Made by a program: the position numbers and the translations under genes
NCBI GenBank assembly: GCA_003215315.1
Contig: QCKO01000002.1
Location: 1 to 64,000, forward strand
Source: Prochlorococcus sp. AG-409-P19
GTDB taxonomy: Bacteria; Cyanobacteriota; Cyanobacteriia; PCC-6307; Cyanobiaceae
DNA: 64,000 nt
Direction of reading: 5' to 3'
The notes under the pieces: model-generated
What the model was told of the DNA's origin: nothing
The model's input: only the letters and a program-made list of their open reading frames with translations
Database searches by the model: none
Shown: piece after piece, positions 43,510 to 54,460 of the stretch
Layout of the letters: each line of letters begins with the position of its first letter
Position numbering within the stretch: the first letter of the stretch is position 1

Positions 43510-43665
43510 ATGGATAGAATCAATCAAGAATTGGCCATGCACGCAAGAGATCCTATAGAAGATTATTTTGAATGTCTAGAGTTTTGCTCCCTTGAAAACC
43601 TCCGAGAAGAAGATGATTGTCAAACTATTTGCATGCAAAGGCATATTCAATCAAACTATTTCTGA
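43510..43665 (+). CDS. Conserved small Cys-containing protein (51 aa)
   Basis: MDRINQELAMHARDPIEDYFECLEFCSLENLREEDDCQTICMQRHIQSNYF*. Confidence 0.5.
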   Translation: MDRINQELAMHARDPIEDYFECLEFCSLENLREEDDCQTICMQRHIQSNYF

Positions 43666-43835
43666 TAAGTTTAGAATCAAGGAGCAATATAAATATTAAT
43701 ATATTAGTATTTTATTTACATGAATATATTAATCAATATTCCTTAATTTAAAATTACATTATTATCGTTTGGATATTTAATCATAATTATAAAGCATTTT
43801 TTATGGTTTTGATATTTTCTCATTCTGAGGCTATA

Positions 43836-43998
43836 AATGAGGCAACTGCATAATATTGAAATGGTTATTATTAACGCTGTTCAGGGGGTTGAGCTTTTTT
43901 CTCCTTTAGGTATTTTAATATTTACAATAGGAATTGTTTTTACGGTTGGACTTCCTGTCGTTATGATTAAGTATGGTAAAAAGGATTCTGATTTATGA
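43836..43998 (+). CDS. Small single-TM protein
   Basis: MRQLHNIEMVIINAVQGVELFSPLGILIFTIGIVFTVGLPVVMIKYGKKDSDL*. Confidence 0.45.
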
Positions 43999-44033
43999 TC
44001 GATGTTACTTAATCAGAAATTACAGATTAAAAG

Positions 44034-44234
44034 ATGTTAGTCATAAAGCCAGGAACTATTGAACTAATACTTCTTGGTATTACATTTGTAGGCCTTCAAT
44101 TCTGGTGGATAAGAATGACTATTAGAAATGGACGTACTGGAGAAGTTGATAAATGGGGGCAAAGGTCAACAACCAAGGAAGACTCCAACATTGAACTAAC
44201 TAAGAAACGGTTAGAGCAGATATTTCGTTCTTGA
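44034..44234 (+). CDS. Small membrane protein
   Basis: 66-aa ORF. Confidence 0.5.
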   Translation: MLVIKPGTIELILLGITFVGLQFWWIRMTIRNGRTGEVDKWGQRSTTKEDSNIELTKKRLEQIFRS

Positions 44235-44887
44235 TTTTTCAATGCAATATCAACTCTTCTCGGCTTTCTCTCTCCATTTATAAAGGATTTTTACCTAGTC
44301 TTAGATGCTTTTAATCATAATAACGATATCTAAGAATCATTGATCCTTCTTCAATGAACTTTCTTTAGGTGCTTTTAGTTAAATGCTTTATACATCATCA
44401 ATACAAATACTATAAACATCGCAACACGACCATGCATAATTTCTGATCTGCTTAATCGGGCAAAGATGGACATGAAACACTTTGCATATATCTTTGTTAT
44501 ATCTAATTTCTACCAACTGGCTAGCAAATTTCTTATATCTTTAACTAAAGCAATGAATCTTTCAACTGAGGTCAATCTTGTGAAAAGTTAATTCGTCTAA
44601 GTCCGTTGTTTTTTTAGCCTGCTAGTTATAAATGACGATATTGTCCTTTATTTGTAGCTATTCATACTAATTGGATCCAACAGCTCTTTATTTCTTTCCT
44701 GTCAGTTGATGGCTTTTATAGTTTCTGAGCTGAATCTTTCCATATTAAGAAGAGTTTTAATAGTCATGCTATTGATAAGTTGGTGTCTACGATCTAAAAA
44801 TTAAATTTTATTCAGACATATTCAAACGAGTCTTTACTAACCATTAAAAATTAGTTACAAGATATACATATTGATTTATTTATTCTA

Positions 44888-45130
44888 GTGATGGTTTCTA
44901 AAACAAAAATCAAGAGTTCTTTACGACAGGAATTACAAGAGGGAATCAACTTAGATCAATTCCCAGATCTTAAAGAAGCTATTGTCTCAAAAAATATGGT
45001 GTTGCCCATTGGATCTTTTAACACAAAAATAATTATAAGTGGTGGTGAGGTCGTTGAGCGTGTCTACAAGACACCTAAAGGTGAGCTGATTTCATTGTTT
45101 CCAAATACTATTCTTAATCAAGTAGCCTAG
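44888..45130 (+). CDS. Hypothetical small protein
   Basis: 80-aa ORF. Confidence 0.5.
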   Translation: MMVSKTKIKSSLRQELQEGINLDQFPDLKEAIVSKNMVLPIGSFNTKIIISGGEVVERVYKTPKGELISLFPNTILNQVA

Positions 45131-45941
45131 ACCCCACTTCTTCTCAAGAATTTTTTGTCGTCAATTCCTCGGTTTTTTGGATAATGCCTCTAGAGGAAGG
45201 ATAATCAGCATGTTTTTATTTTACGATCACTACTCGAATTTTCTTTTACACAAAGCCAGAGGTTTCTTAGTTTTTTACTTTGATTAGGTATAATAATATA
45301 CTTTTCCACAAAGTTTTACCTGTAGTTATTTTGATTCTTTATATAGATACGTATTCAGATTTAAAATAGAAATAAATTTCTTAAGAGGTTTTAGTTAATA
45401 TTACGATCAGTTTTTCTGAAATGTTTTTTTTCATACCAAGGTCTAAAAAGGAAAGAAAAAACAACTTAATTTAAATTTTTAAAATTAAGTCACTGCAGTT
45501 ATTTTAAAAGCTTTATTAAATTACTCGAAATATTTATTCATTATAAAAAGTATCTTAAAAACGATTTTATCGTAAAAACAGATAAAAATTTTTCTTGATT
45601 TGCATATACAAGATGAGACAATAAGAGATTACTATGTCTGTCATAAGAAAGTTTTATCAATTATCTTTTTTGTATTTTCCAGAGAAAAAAAAATGCTTCT
45701 CCACATTTTTTCCACAGGAACAATTCCTTTTAGCCCTTAAACAAAGGGTTAAGTGGAAAAGCTTCAAAAGACTTTCTTTTTGGGACTTTCGCCATCATTT
45801 CTATACATAAATATTTTTTTCTCTTGACACCGTTGCGAGACAATTGATCTCGAGTTGAGACCATATGAGAACTTGTTTTTGCACTTCCTTGACGTAAAAA
45901 AAAAAACGTTAATACTAATGACTTAACAGCAATAAATTTGA

Positions 45942-46223
45942 ATGGAAACCTTGTCCAAGGAACCGATCCAAAGAGCCAAACACGAAGAATCTGAATCGCT
46001 TACCAGAACTAACGGACTAATTAGCTTTATTGAAGATGTACCAAGTTACCTGAATGATGCAATGTCAGCTTTCATAGAAGAGCATCCTAATTGGGACCAG
46101 TACCGATTAATAGAAGCTGCTGTCTCAGGTTATCTTTTGCAGAAAGGTATCGAATCAAGAGAAATAAATCGGATTTATTTTAAAAGTATGTTTTGCAAGA
46201 AAGCCTTTGGAACAAGTCATTAG
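45942..46223 (+). CDS. Conserved hypothetical small protein
   Basis: 93-aa ORF LNDAMSAFIEEHPNWDQYRLIEAAVSGYLLQKGIESREINRIYF. Confidence 0.6.
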   Translation: METLSKEPIQRAKHEESESLTRTNGLISFIEDVPSYLNDAMSAFIEEHPNWDQYRLIEAAVSGYLLQKGIESREINRIYFKSMFCKKAFGTSH

Positions 46224-46745
46224 TCTTCAAAGAGAAATAACTGTGATTAATTAATTAATTAATTAGAATAATTTGTTCAGTTCTTATAGCTTTATTAAAA
46301 CAATTCAAGAAATTGTTTATTAACTGTTTTTTAATTTATAAATTTATTCTTTGAACCAATTATCTTACCGTCATTCTTTTTCATATATCATTATGAAAAC
46401 ATTTCCCCTTACCTAGTTTCCTTCTTGCTTCTCTAGCACAAAAGTCAGATATGCAATCAATGCTAGTTGACAACGATTCAGAGAAAGCACACTATGCTCT
46501 TTGAAACTAATAAAACATAGCTATTTACCAGATCAACTTAAAAGAAGCTTACGACCTGCTCAGCTGTTTTCCAATTGGTAATTTTTCTTTTGCTATAAAT
46601 CCATTCAGACTGATAGTCCCTTTTAATTCTTAGTTTTTGATAATCAATATCGCTTAAAGAATGGAATTAGCCTCACTACTGAGTTTAGAGGGTTACATTA
46701 CCCCAAGATTAATAACGAAAAAATAGTGAACTCAAATTAGAAAAA

Positions 46746-46937
46746 TTATTCTGGTAACCAACCAAATATCTCAGCTTCATATTCCAATTCTTCAGGAGTA
46801 AGGGCGATTAATTGTTGTTTTGTTATTTGGCTGCCTTTAATCAAAAGAAATGGCAGCCCAATGGTAAAAGCCACAGCAATCGTAAGAATAAAATAAGCTG
46901 TAGTTAATTGCTGACCAGGATCTATTGATGCAATCAT
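46746..46937 (-). CDS. Small single-TM protein
   Basis: 63-aa ORF with TM segment. Confidence 0.5.
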   Translation of the reverse strand: MIASIDPGQQLTTAYFILTIAVAFTIGLPFLLIKGSQITKQQLIALTPEELEYEAEIFGWLPE

Positions 46938-47481
46938 GAACTTTTAGTAATTACTTTTAAAAGTTCCCCTACTTATCTTTTGGATGCTAGAGAGATGAAA
47001 CATAACATAAAGAAAAACCTGGATATGTCAGGGGAAGGAAATTTATATCTTTTTAGGTTTAATTCTAAATTGACTAGTTCTCTTCTTTATCTATAAAAGA
47101 TGCCATAAATGACTAAATGAATTAATATGTTCAATATTTTGTTAATGAGAATCTCTTTCCTTCTCATTCGATTCAGGATCCTGTGATGACAGCTCTTCTT
47201 GAATTTCAAGTTCACGTTCATCCAAGATTCTGATGAAGAGAGATGAGAGAGTCAAAAAGGACAGAGTCAACTATTTAGAAATATATAATGTCTTGTGCGA
47301 AGTGCTTAACTACTTTGCACTAAGTTATTCATATCATAAAGGAATCAAACTGAAAGGACATAATCGGTCTTTATCACTCACTTCGATTACCACTACTTAA
47401 TAGTTGGGCATGCGATTATTCAGAAAGCCAGTGAGAGGGATTGCACCCCTCACTCCGCTTTTACGGATCTGGCTGCTTTGA

Positions 47482-48003
47482 CTAAGCCGTTGCAACTGAA
47501 GACCTAGCTTTTCTTGCTCGCCTGGCAGGCCTACCAGCAACTGCTTTAGCTATACGCTTAGCAACAGAACTCTTTGCGGTAGTTGCTTTTTTTGTTTGAG
47601 CGGAAGCTACTTTTTTAACTACAGATTTAACTTTAGCTGTTTTTACAGTTGCCTTAACGGTCCGTTTAGTAGCTGGCTTTTTAGCAATAGTAGTTTTCTT
47701 AGATGTAACACCCTTACGAGTGCGATGAGACAGGATTAAGGCCCACTCCTCTGCACTAATATTGGCTGGCTTGTTGCCATGAACCTCAGAGATTTTTGCA
47801 GCCTTTTCTATGTCTTTAATAAGGTTTTTCCAAGATGCTGCATAACGCTTATCAGACTGGGATTTCGCACCACTCTCTACAAGTGTTTCAACCACTTGCG
47901 AGGCAGTTACCTTCTTACGTCTTCTGTTAAAGATTTCCTTTTGCAACGTGGCGATCATTGCATCGCCTTTTGCACTAACTTTGATGGTTAATTGAGACAT
48001 CAA
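47482..48003 (-). CDS. Protein with histone H1-like Lys/Ala-rich C-terminal tail
   Basis: N-terminal ~100 aa domain plus KKTTIAKKPATKRTVKATVKTAKVKSVVKKVASAQTKKATTAKSSVAKRIAKAVAGRPARRARKARSS. Confidence 0.75.
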   Translation of the reverse strand: MMSQLTIKVSAKGDAMIATLQKEIFNRRRKKVTASQVVETLVESGAKSQSDKRYAASWKNLIKDIEKAAKISEVHGNKPANISAEEWALILSHRTRKGVTSKKTTIAKKPATKRTVKATVKTAKVKSVVKKVASAQTKKATTAKSSVAKRIAKAVAGRPARRARKARSSVATA

Positions 48004-48214
48004 TTTAAGAGTTATCTATATACGACATCTAGCACATTGAGGGTATATCAACCGAATAAGCTATTTACAAGTAGAGATGAAGTGTGTTTAATGACTCAAC
48101 AAAATTCAAAGCTTATATTGTCGCAAGGGTTATCGTTGCGATCTTTAAACATAAGGAATCAGTGAAGTTATATAAGGATGAAGGAGCTATCCAGGAGCAA
48201 GAATGAAGTGAGGT

Positions 48215-48349
48215 TCATCGATCTGAGCTTTTATCTAAGCCTTGTGCTTTACGGTTTGCAGAAACGCCTGCGAAGCCTATTCCAAGAAAAAACAAATAGA
48301 AGATGACAGTACCTCCTAGTACAGCTCCAACCACTAGAAAAGGGTTCAT
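48215..48349 (-). CDS. Small single-TM protein
   Basis: MNPFLVVGAVLGGTVIFYLFFLGIGFAGVSANRKAQGLDKSSDR*; ORF track extends to 48409. Confidence 0.55.
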   Translation of the reverse strand: MNPFLVVGAVLGGTVIFYLFFLGIGFAGVSANRKAQGLDKSSDR

Positions 48350-48408
48350 GTGATTTGCTCCTTTGAAGTAATCATCATTTATATTCGCTGATCGATTATA
48401 AATTTCCA

Positions 48409-48710
48409 ATAAAAAAACCCTCTTTATGAGGGCTAGTGTTTAACACCGATTGATCCCCATCACCCGGCTTTGGAAAATATTAGTCACAACAATGGAATTA
48501 GGCAACTAAATAGAGGTAATTACTCAATCAGATATTTCCATGGACCCCACATCTAGTAGGGGTTGATTTATTCGGGAAAAGGGGCTAAAAATAAGGTCCC
48601 CATCACCCAGGCCCGAAGGACACCATACCTAGGGTCTTTTTTATTGAAAAGGCGGTTCCTTCCTGGGATTAAGTAAAATACTCAAGAGATTCTGTGGAAA
48701 ACTTAAGTGG
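48409..48710 (-). ncRNA. Putative structured ncRNA, copy B of the ~300-nt duplicated element
   Basis: Reverse complement ~95% identical to 5641-5945; about 14 substitutions by eye; same terminal hairpin plus T tract. Confidence 0.65.
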
Positions 48711-48794
48711 CCATTTCTGACATAGACCTAGCAAAGCTAATCTCTTTCTATAGAGGCAGCATCCTTCTTGCCCTTCCAAATCCCAATTAAATGA

Positions 48795-49022
48795 TCAATT
48801 AACAGCCAATTGCATGCTTTGTCTTTGCTGAAGTTCGGTTAAATAGTTAACGAGTGAGTCCTTTAGCGAAGAATTTTTAATATATAGGTCATAAACCATT
48901 TCTAAAAAGACATATCCACAGATAACTGCAAAGATGAAATAGCAAATGATCGTATTTATATCCAATTTCAAGAGGCCAGAAAGTTCATCCCTAAACTTGT
49001 TACTAGAAAGTAGTTTATCCAT
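48795..49022 (-). CDS. Small single-TM protein
   Basis: 75-aa ORF with TM segment. Confidence 0.5.
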   Translation of the reverse strand: MDKLLSSNKFRDELSGLLKLDINTIICYFIFAVICGYVFLEMVYDLYIKNSSLKDSLVNYLTELQQRQSMQLAVN

Positions 49023-49634
49023 AAAATTAATAAGGCTTTTACCAAGATATTAGATGAAGACTATCTCGTAAAGAGATCGTGAATCTTTACATAATTATTA
49101 TAGATTCAATTTAGATATGAAGAGAAGTAGAAACATATAACTTTGACTGATGCATTGAACAAAGAAAGATATTCATCATACAGGTATAAATACAAAGCCA
49201 CTATTGATGAGTCGGCTTGTCAGGAGGCAAGCATGATTAGATTCATAAAAGGGAAAGTGCGATCTAGTTGATAAATGTTTTTAAGTTAAAAAGGCGAGTA
49301 GCAACTAGAACTGTCTTAAAAATTAGGAACAGTTCGATAAATGAGCAAAAACATTTGTGCTTATCGAGAAACCAAGAAGCAGCAGGTATGGCCAATTTTT
49401 CGTGGTGTCAGTGAAATAGTTTCCTCAATGGTGATGGCATAATTCAGGCTGAAAGAGGAGTGATATGAAAGTATATGGAAGGTAATAAAAAGGAAGAAGA
49501 CTCAGGTCAAATCATTGGCAACGAAGAATTTCCCGACTGGCTGTCTTCTTAATCTCACCTAAACACATTTAAAACAATATCAATACAAATAAGAGTAGTG
49601 TTGTTTAATAAAGAAAAGTTGAGCTAAGAAACTA

Positions 49635-49907
49635 ATGATCGAAACTACAGTTTGCACATTTAAAATAAGTGTCCCTTTTGCAGAATGGGTTGAAAAGTTT
49701 GACAAGGATGAGGCTCCTTCTAGAGATAAAAGTGGGGTAAAGGTTTTATTTCGAGGAGTTAACAAGAAAGATCCTTCTATAACAATTGTTATCTTTCAGG
49801 CACTCGAAGGTGTATTGGAAAAGTTTATTGATAGTAATATTGAATACTTCAAAGATAAAGGCGCAATTATGACTACTATCGAACCAACAGTTTGGTCTTC
49901 TTACTAA
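49635..49907 (+). CDS. DUF3764 family protein
   Basis: MIETTVCTFKISVPFAEWVEKFD...LFRGVNKKDPSITIVIFQALEG; paralog at 61348. Confidence 0.75.
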   Translation: MIETTVCTFKISVPFAEWVEKFDKDEAPSRDKSGVKVLFRGVNKKDPSITIVIFQALEGVLEKFIDSNIEYFKDKGAIMTTIEPTVWSSY

Positions 49908-49980
49908 TCAAGAAAGGAAGTAATCTTCCTATACATATTTCTAATTATCACGCAGAGACGTGCATCCTTTTTAAGAGTTT

Positions 49981-50169
49981 CTAACTAGAGCTGTTGTAAT
50001 ACCTAACTAAATCAAAGATAAGGAAAGTTACAAAGGCTGCGCCAATGAGTACTGGAAGAATTTGATTACGTCGAAATCTTCGGAAGACAGCTCCAAAGTC
50101 TTGCTTATCTTCTTTCTTTTTAACTTTAGGTGGTAGACCTAATTCTTTGCGTCTTTTAGCTTCCCCCAT
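49981..50169 (-). CDS. DUF2839 family protein
   Basis: MGEAKRRKELGLPPK...NQILPVLIGAAFVTFLIFDL. Confidence 0.85.
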   Translation of the reverse strand: MGEAKRRKELGLPPKVKKKEDKQDFGAVFRRFRRNQILPVLIGAAFVTFLIFDLVRYYNSSS

Positions 50170-50983
50170 TTAAGACATCCTCCTTATTCTTAATTTAATT
50201 AAATCCTCTTCATTCATAACTCTTGTCATGAAGATAAAAGACCTTCAAATCAATGCTGATACAAAAACATAATATGTCCAAATAATCACAAAATCCTACA
50301 CAACGCAATAGGCCTAAAATCAGTCACAAAGGTCAAAAGCCAGCCAATACCATATATAGCGTAACAAAACCTCGTTCAAAGGAGTATATGCTATATATTT
50401 AGTTTAACCCTTATAAGTTTCAGGACTTTCTCTGAAGCTTAAAATCCTAAATTGTGAAGTCGAAAAACCTTTAAAAGCCAATAACAAAGCTTTTTGATCG
50501 ACAGGACAAAACGAATGGGTTGCTGAACTCTGATCCATTAATGACTCTCTTCAAAAAGAACAAATTTTCAACAAGATCAAAATCCAATAGCAGCTGTGCA
50601 CCTGTTACTACTGCAGGATACCCAGCATTATCTCAAGAGAACAACGAGCTCCACCAACCTAACAAAAGTAAAGAAGCTATTCACTGTGAACAAATTGGCT
50701 TAATTGAAGACAGTTTTGTTCAAGAAATTGTTAGAGAAAAAGGAATGACTCATATTTAAGCCCTCTCAAATTAATTTCTAGAATAATTCTTAAAAGTTCT
50801 TTATTAATGTTTTCAATATCACTTCCATTAATTCTTATATAAGTTATTTAATGTTAGTTTTTTAACTAAAAATCACTAAGCAATTACTTGGCCAAACCAT
50901 AATTAATACAGAAAAACATTCCCACACTCCTTAAGTTGGGAGTAGGGTAAAGGGATTAAAGCAGTTAATCACTTAGATTTATA

Positions 50984-51190
50984 CTACTTCTTCAGTAGAG
51001 CCTCTAATCGCTTCTTCTGTTCAGATAGTGATATGTTTGTTTGTTCAAGTTTTGTATCCATACGATTCTTAATAGCTCCTTCAGCTTCTCTTGCCTTAAT
51101 AGCTTTTTTAACAAATAATAAAACTGACACCATCGCAAACAGGGTGGCCAACGAGCCCAATGGGACAACTGTTGTGCTCAGGTTCTCCAT
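50984..51190 (-). CDS. Small membrane protein
   Basis: 68-aa ORF, N-terminal TM and charged C-terminus. Confidence 0.5.
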   Translation of the reverse strand: MENLSTTVVPLGSLATLFAMVSVLLFVKKAIKAREAEGAIKNRMDTKLEQTNISLSEQKKRLEALLKK

Positions 51191-51498
51191 GACAATATAC
51201 TAATCAACTTTTCAAAATTTATTTTTAATCATATTAGAATTCTGTATAAAAGTTAAGAAAACACCGTAAAACTTAAAAGAATTATTAAAAAAAGCACTTG
51301 ATTAAACACAAAATTGAAGTTGAGGGTAAATCATTGATCTAGTTCATTCTTTTATTCCAAAAATAACCTACTTAACTTGACAGAAACTATTTCAATATCA
51401 AAGAAATATACCTAGAGTGTTAATTATACTTCTATCATAAGAAGATAAAAAATCTTTTCAAAAAATGATGATTAGTTTTGTAGTCTCAAAATAGAAAC

Positions 51499-51687
51499 AT
51501 GCATATACCCATAGCAATTGCTCTGAATATGAGGTCCACAGATTGGTTAATAGCGATATTTTGTGGAATTTCCTTTCTTATAATGTTTGGACTGGCTTCA
51601 GCTAAAGGAGATTTTCAAAGTCTTATAGATAATACCCTAATCAATGATGCAATTTCACGAAAGAAAAGGAACTATAAAAATGATTAG
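51499..51687 (+). CDS. Small single-TM protein, family B
   Basis: GISFLIMFGLASAKGDFQSLIDNTLINDAISRKKR; paralog of 15393-15581. Confidence 0.6.
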   Translation: MHIPIAIALNMRSTDWLIAIFCGISFLIMFGLASAKGDFQSLIDNTLINDAISRKKRNYKND

Positions 51688-51977
51688 TGCTAAAAGTATT
51701 CTATTAATTATCTTCGTTCCTCTTGCTCTACTAAAAATTTTTGGTTTTTACAAAAAACTTCTGGAGCTATCCTCTAAAAACTCACTATTCAAAATCAAGA
51801 CCCAATTAGAGAAAAATTTTAACTTACAAAGTATTATAAAATAAACCAAAATTTTATTATTATTTACTTTTTCAATAAACTGATCTTAAATGGAAAATTT
51901 AATTAGCTTTATAATAGACAAACAACATAAGTAATGATAGCAATCTTTTTGGATAATATTCATAGTTAAGCATAATA

Positions 51978-52015
51978 ATAAAAGAGCCTGCCACTATGTA
52001 GCAGGCTCTTTTATT
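51978..52015. terminator. Bidirectional terminator-like hairpin
   Basis: ataataaaAGAGCCTGC-cactatgta-GCAGGCTCTtttattat. Confidence 0.75.
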
Positions 52016-52324
52016 ATTATCAAGTTTAGATAGAGTAACTATATAAAACGATTAATAATAAAACCTTTCAAGGCAGGAGTCACTGAAACGTCAACTGATA
52101 TCAATCCCATTGACTCCTGACCGATTGGTAGATGCGACAATGGATCACCTCCTTTAAGAAACTATTAAAAGATTAGCCACTAAAAACTGATTTCTATAGA
52201 CATTAAGATAATCTTCCAAAACATCATAGAATTTTCTAACTATTGGGAAGCTGAGGTAAATAAGTAAAATTTCATTCTAAATTTTGAAGGGGTAACGGTA
52301 CACTCCTCTTAAACTAATAATGTT

Positions 52325-52640
52325 ATGTACAAAAAAGGTGCCAAGGGCTATTGGGTCTCAACTGGAACAGTTATAAATCAGGAGCCATATGCAGACCATA
52401 TCGAAAAGGTAGGCACTTAGCTTAAAAAAAATCGGAGGTGAAATTTTTGTCAAAAAAACCTCACCACAATGAAAGGAGCTGACAAAGGGCGTAAATCTTG
52501 CTGGTATTTGTGAATTCCCCTCGATAAGAGAGGCTGTAAAGGTTATGAATCAATTGAATAATAATATCTAGACTTCACAATGCGGCGACTAAAAACAAGA
52601 TTTCCACCATTATGGAAGGCATGAATGAAACCGAAAACTA
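52325..52640 (+). pseudogene. Decayed DUF1330 gene
   Basis: MYKKGAKGYWVSTGTVINQEPYADHIEKVGT* then frameshifted KIGGEIFVKK and GICEFPSIREAVKVMNQLNN; matches 14609-14905. Confidence 0.75.
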
Positions 52641-53393
52641 AGTAGAGCAATAGCTAAATAAATTAATTATTATTTTCTTATGGCCTAATAATATAACTTT
52701 AAATATGTTGATTAAACTACTCATCAATTTCTTTTTCTCAATAATTAAACGAAAGAAGTCAATCAACATCATCCATTAATCAAGAGGTAATATAAGCAAA
52801 AACTAAAGCTGAGCAATTATCAAGTGGTATGAATTAGTTGGACTTTAGCGCTTCTAACAGATATAATAACGGCAATTAATGTATAGACAATAGTTTCTTA
52901 TGGCTAATCCATTAGATTCTCTCAAAAGATGGTTTTTTGAATTAATTGAGGATGCTGTTGGAGAAAAAACCATGAAAAAGTACAAACAAGAAATGGACAA
53001 CAAAAAGGAAATTTAAAAACAACACACCTGAAACTATATTTTTCATTCCAAAATAAGAACAATAGATTCTTAAAAGCAACAATGTACTAATTAAATATCT
53101 ATAAGCTTATATATACCTTAAAAAAAGTTTAGCACTTGAAGTAAATTCCTTTAATCATTTAAATCTGAATATATCAAACAACTATAGTCATTTTAACTTT
53201 CGCAGCATCTATCCAAATTACCAACTGAATATTTTCAATATAATCAGTTAATAACATCCAGGTGTCAAATAATATGTCACGTATTATCAAAGGTAAACAT
53301 AAAAGGTAGATGGATCAAATTAATACAATACATTTATCAATGTTAAAAATGCTGTCGTCAGAGAGTTAATATCAATTACCTTAAAAAATAATT

Positions 53394-53993
53394 TTGCTTC
53401 ATCCAATATCAATACAACTGAAATCCAACACGGATCTTCTTAATAGCCTTCAAGAGTTAGCCCTAAGAGAGAACAAATTTGGATACATATTAAGCATTGT
53501 AGGCAATTTGTCTAAAGCAAAATTCCAATGTCCAGGAAAAAAAGAGCCTACAATAGTTAAAGATCACCTAGAGATAATAGCTCTGAATGGAACCATTTCA
53601 CCGGACAAATGTCATCTTCATATAAGTCTCTCAGATGGGAGCTGCAAAGTTTGGGCTGGTCATTTAGAAGAAGGAACAGTAATTCTTAAAGGTGCAGATA
53701 TTTTAGTTGGATTCCTTGACGAGAATAAAGCTAAAACAACATCACAAAATAGTAATAAGAAAGTTGATATTTATATTCTCTCAGATTGTCCATGGTCAAA
53801 AAGAGCAATTCGCATGCTCCGAACATTACAGATTCCTCATAATATTATGATAATTAAAAATGACAATGATTTTAACCTACTAAAGAAAAGAAGTAATTAC
53901 ACTTCTTTTCCTCAGATCTTTGTAGATGATGAATTCATAGGTGGTTATTCAGAGTTAACTGAATTAAATGCCTCTGGAGAACTAACGAATTAA
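53394..53993 (+). CDS. PPC/DUF296 domain - glutaredoxin fusion protein
   Basis: N-term GYILSIVGNLSKAKFQ..LEIIALNGTIS..CHLHISLSDGSCKVWAGHL; C-term VDIYILSDCPWSKRAIRMLRTLQI...FPQIFVDDEFIGGYSEL. Confidence 0.8.
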   Translation: MLHPISIQLKSNTDLLNSLQELALRENKFGYILSIVGNLSKAKFQCPGKKEPTIVKDHLEIIALNGTISPDKCHLHISLSDGSCKVWAGHLEEGTVILKGADILVGFLDENKAKTTSQNSNKKVDIYILSDCPWSKRAIRMLRTLQIPHNIMIIKNDNDFNLLKKRSNYTSFPQIFVDDEFIGGYSELTELNASGELTN

Positions 53994-54338
53994 ATTTAAT
54001 TGTAACTATCTCTCTTGTGAGAAGAAATTATCAAAGTAATCCGAAGATCCTCATTAAAATCCTATTTCTGGAGCAAAATAATGAATGGGACTAGAGCATT
54101 TCAAAAAACAATAGAAATACTATCTAAGAATAATATTCTAGTCCCAATCTGTGTCTTCCAAAAGGATAGAATAATCCAGATGATTGAAAAATGTATCTTC
54201 ATCAAGAAGATCTTCAACCTCTGCTCGAATCCAATAGCTTAATGCCATTTCCCTAAACGAATTTGGATTTAGTTATTGATTTGCAGATTTTTTGAATTCT
54301 TTGAAAGAATGGCTTATAAGGATTCATTTCCATGATAA

Positions 54339-54458
54339 TTAAAGAATACCTGGAACAATCCAACCAGTAAAGCCATAATTAATTACTGCTGCAAATAAAC
54401 CCATCATTGCTAAGCGTCCATTAATTTGTTCAGCAGTTTGCCAATAGTTGTGCTCCAT
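54339..54458 (-). CDS. High light inducible protein
   Basis: MEHNYWQTAEQINGRLAMMGLFAAVINYGFTGWIVPGIL*. Confidence 0.85.
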   Translation of the reverse strand: MEHNYWQTAEQINGRLAMMGLFAAVINYGFTGWIVPGIL

Positions 54459-54460
54459 AC

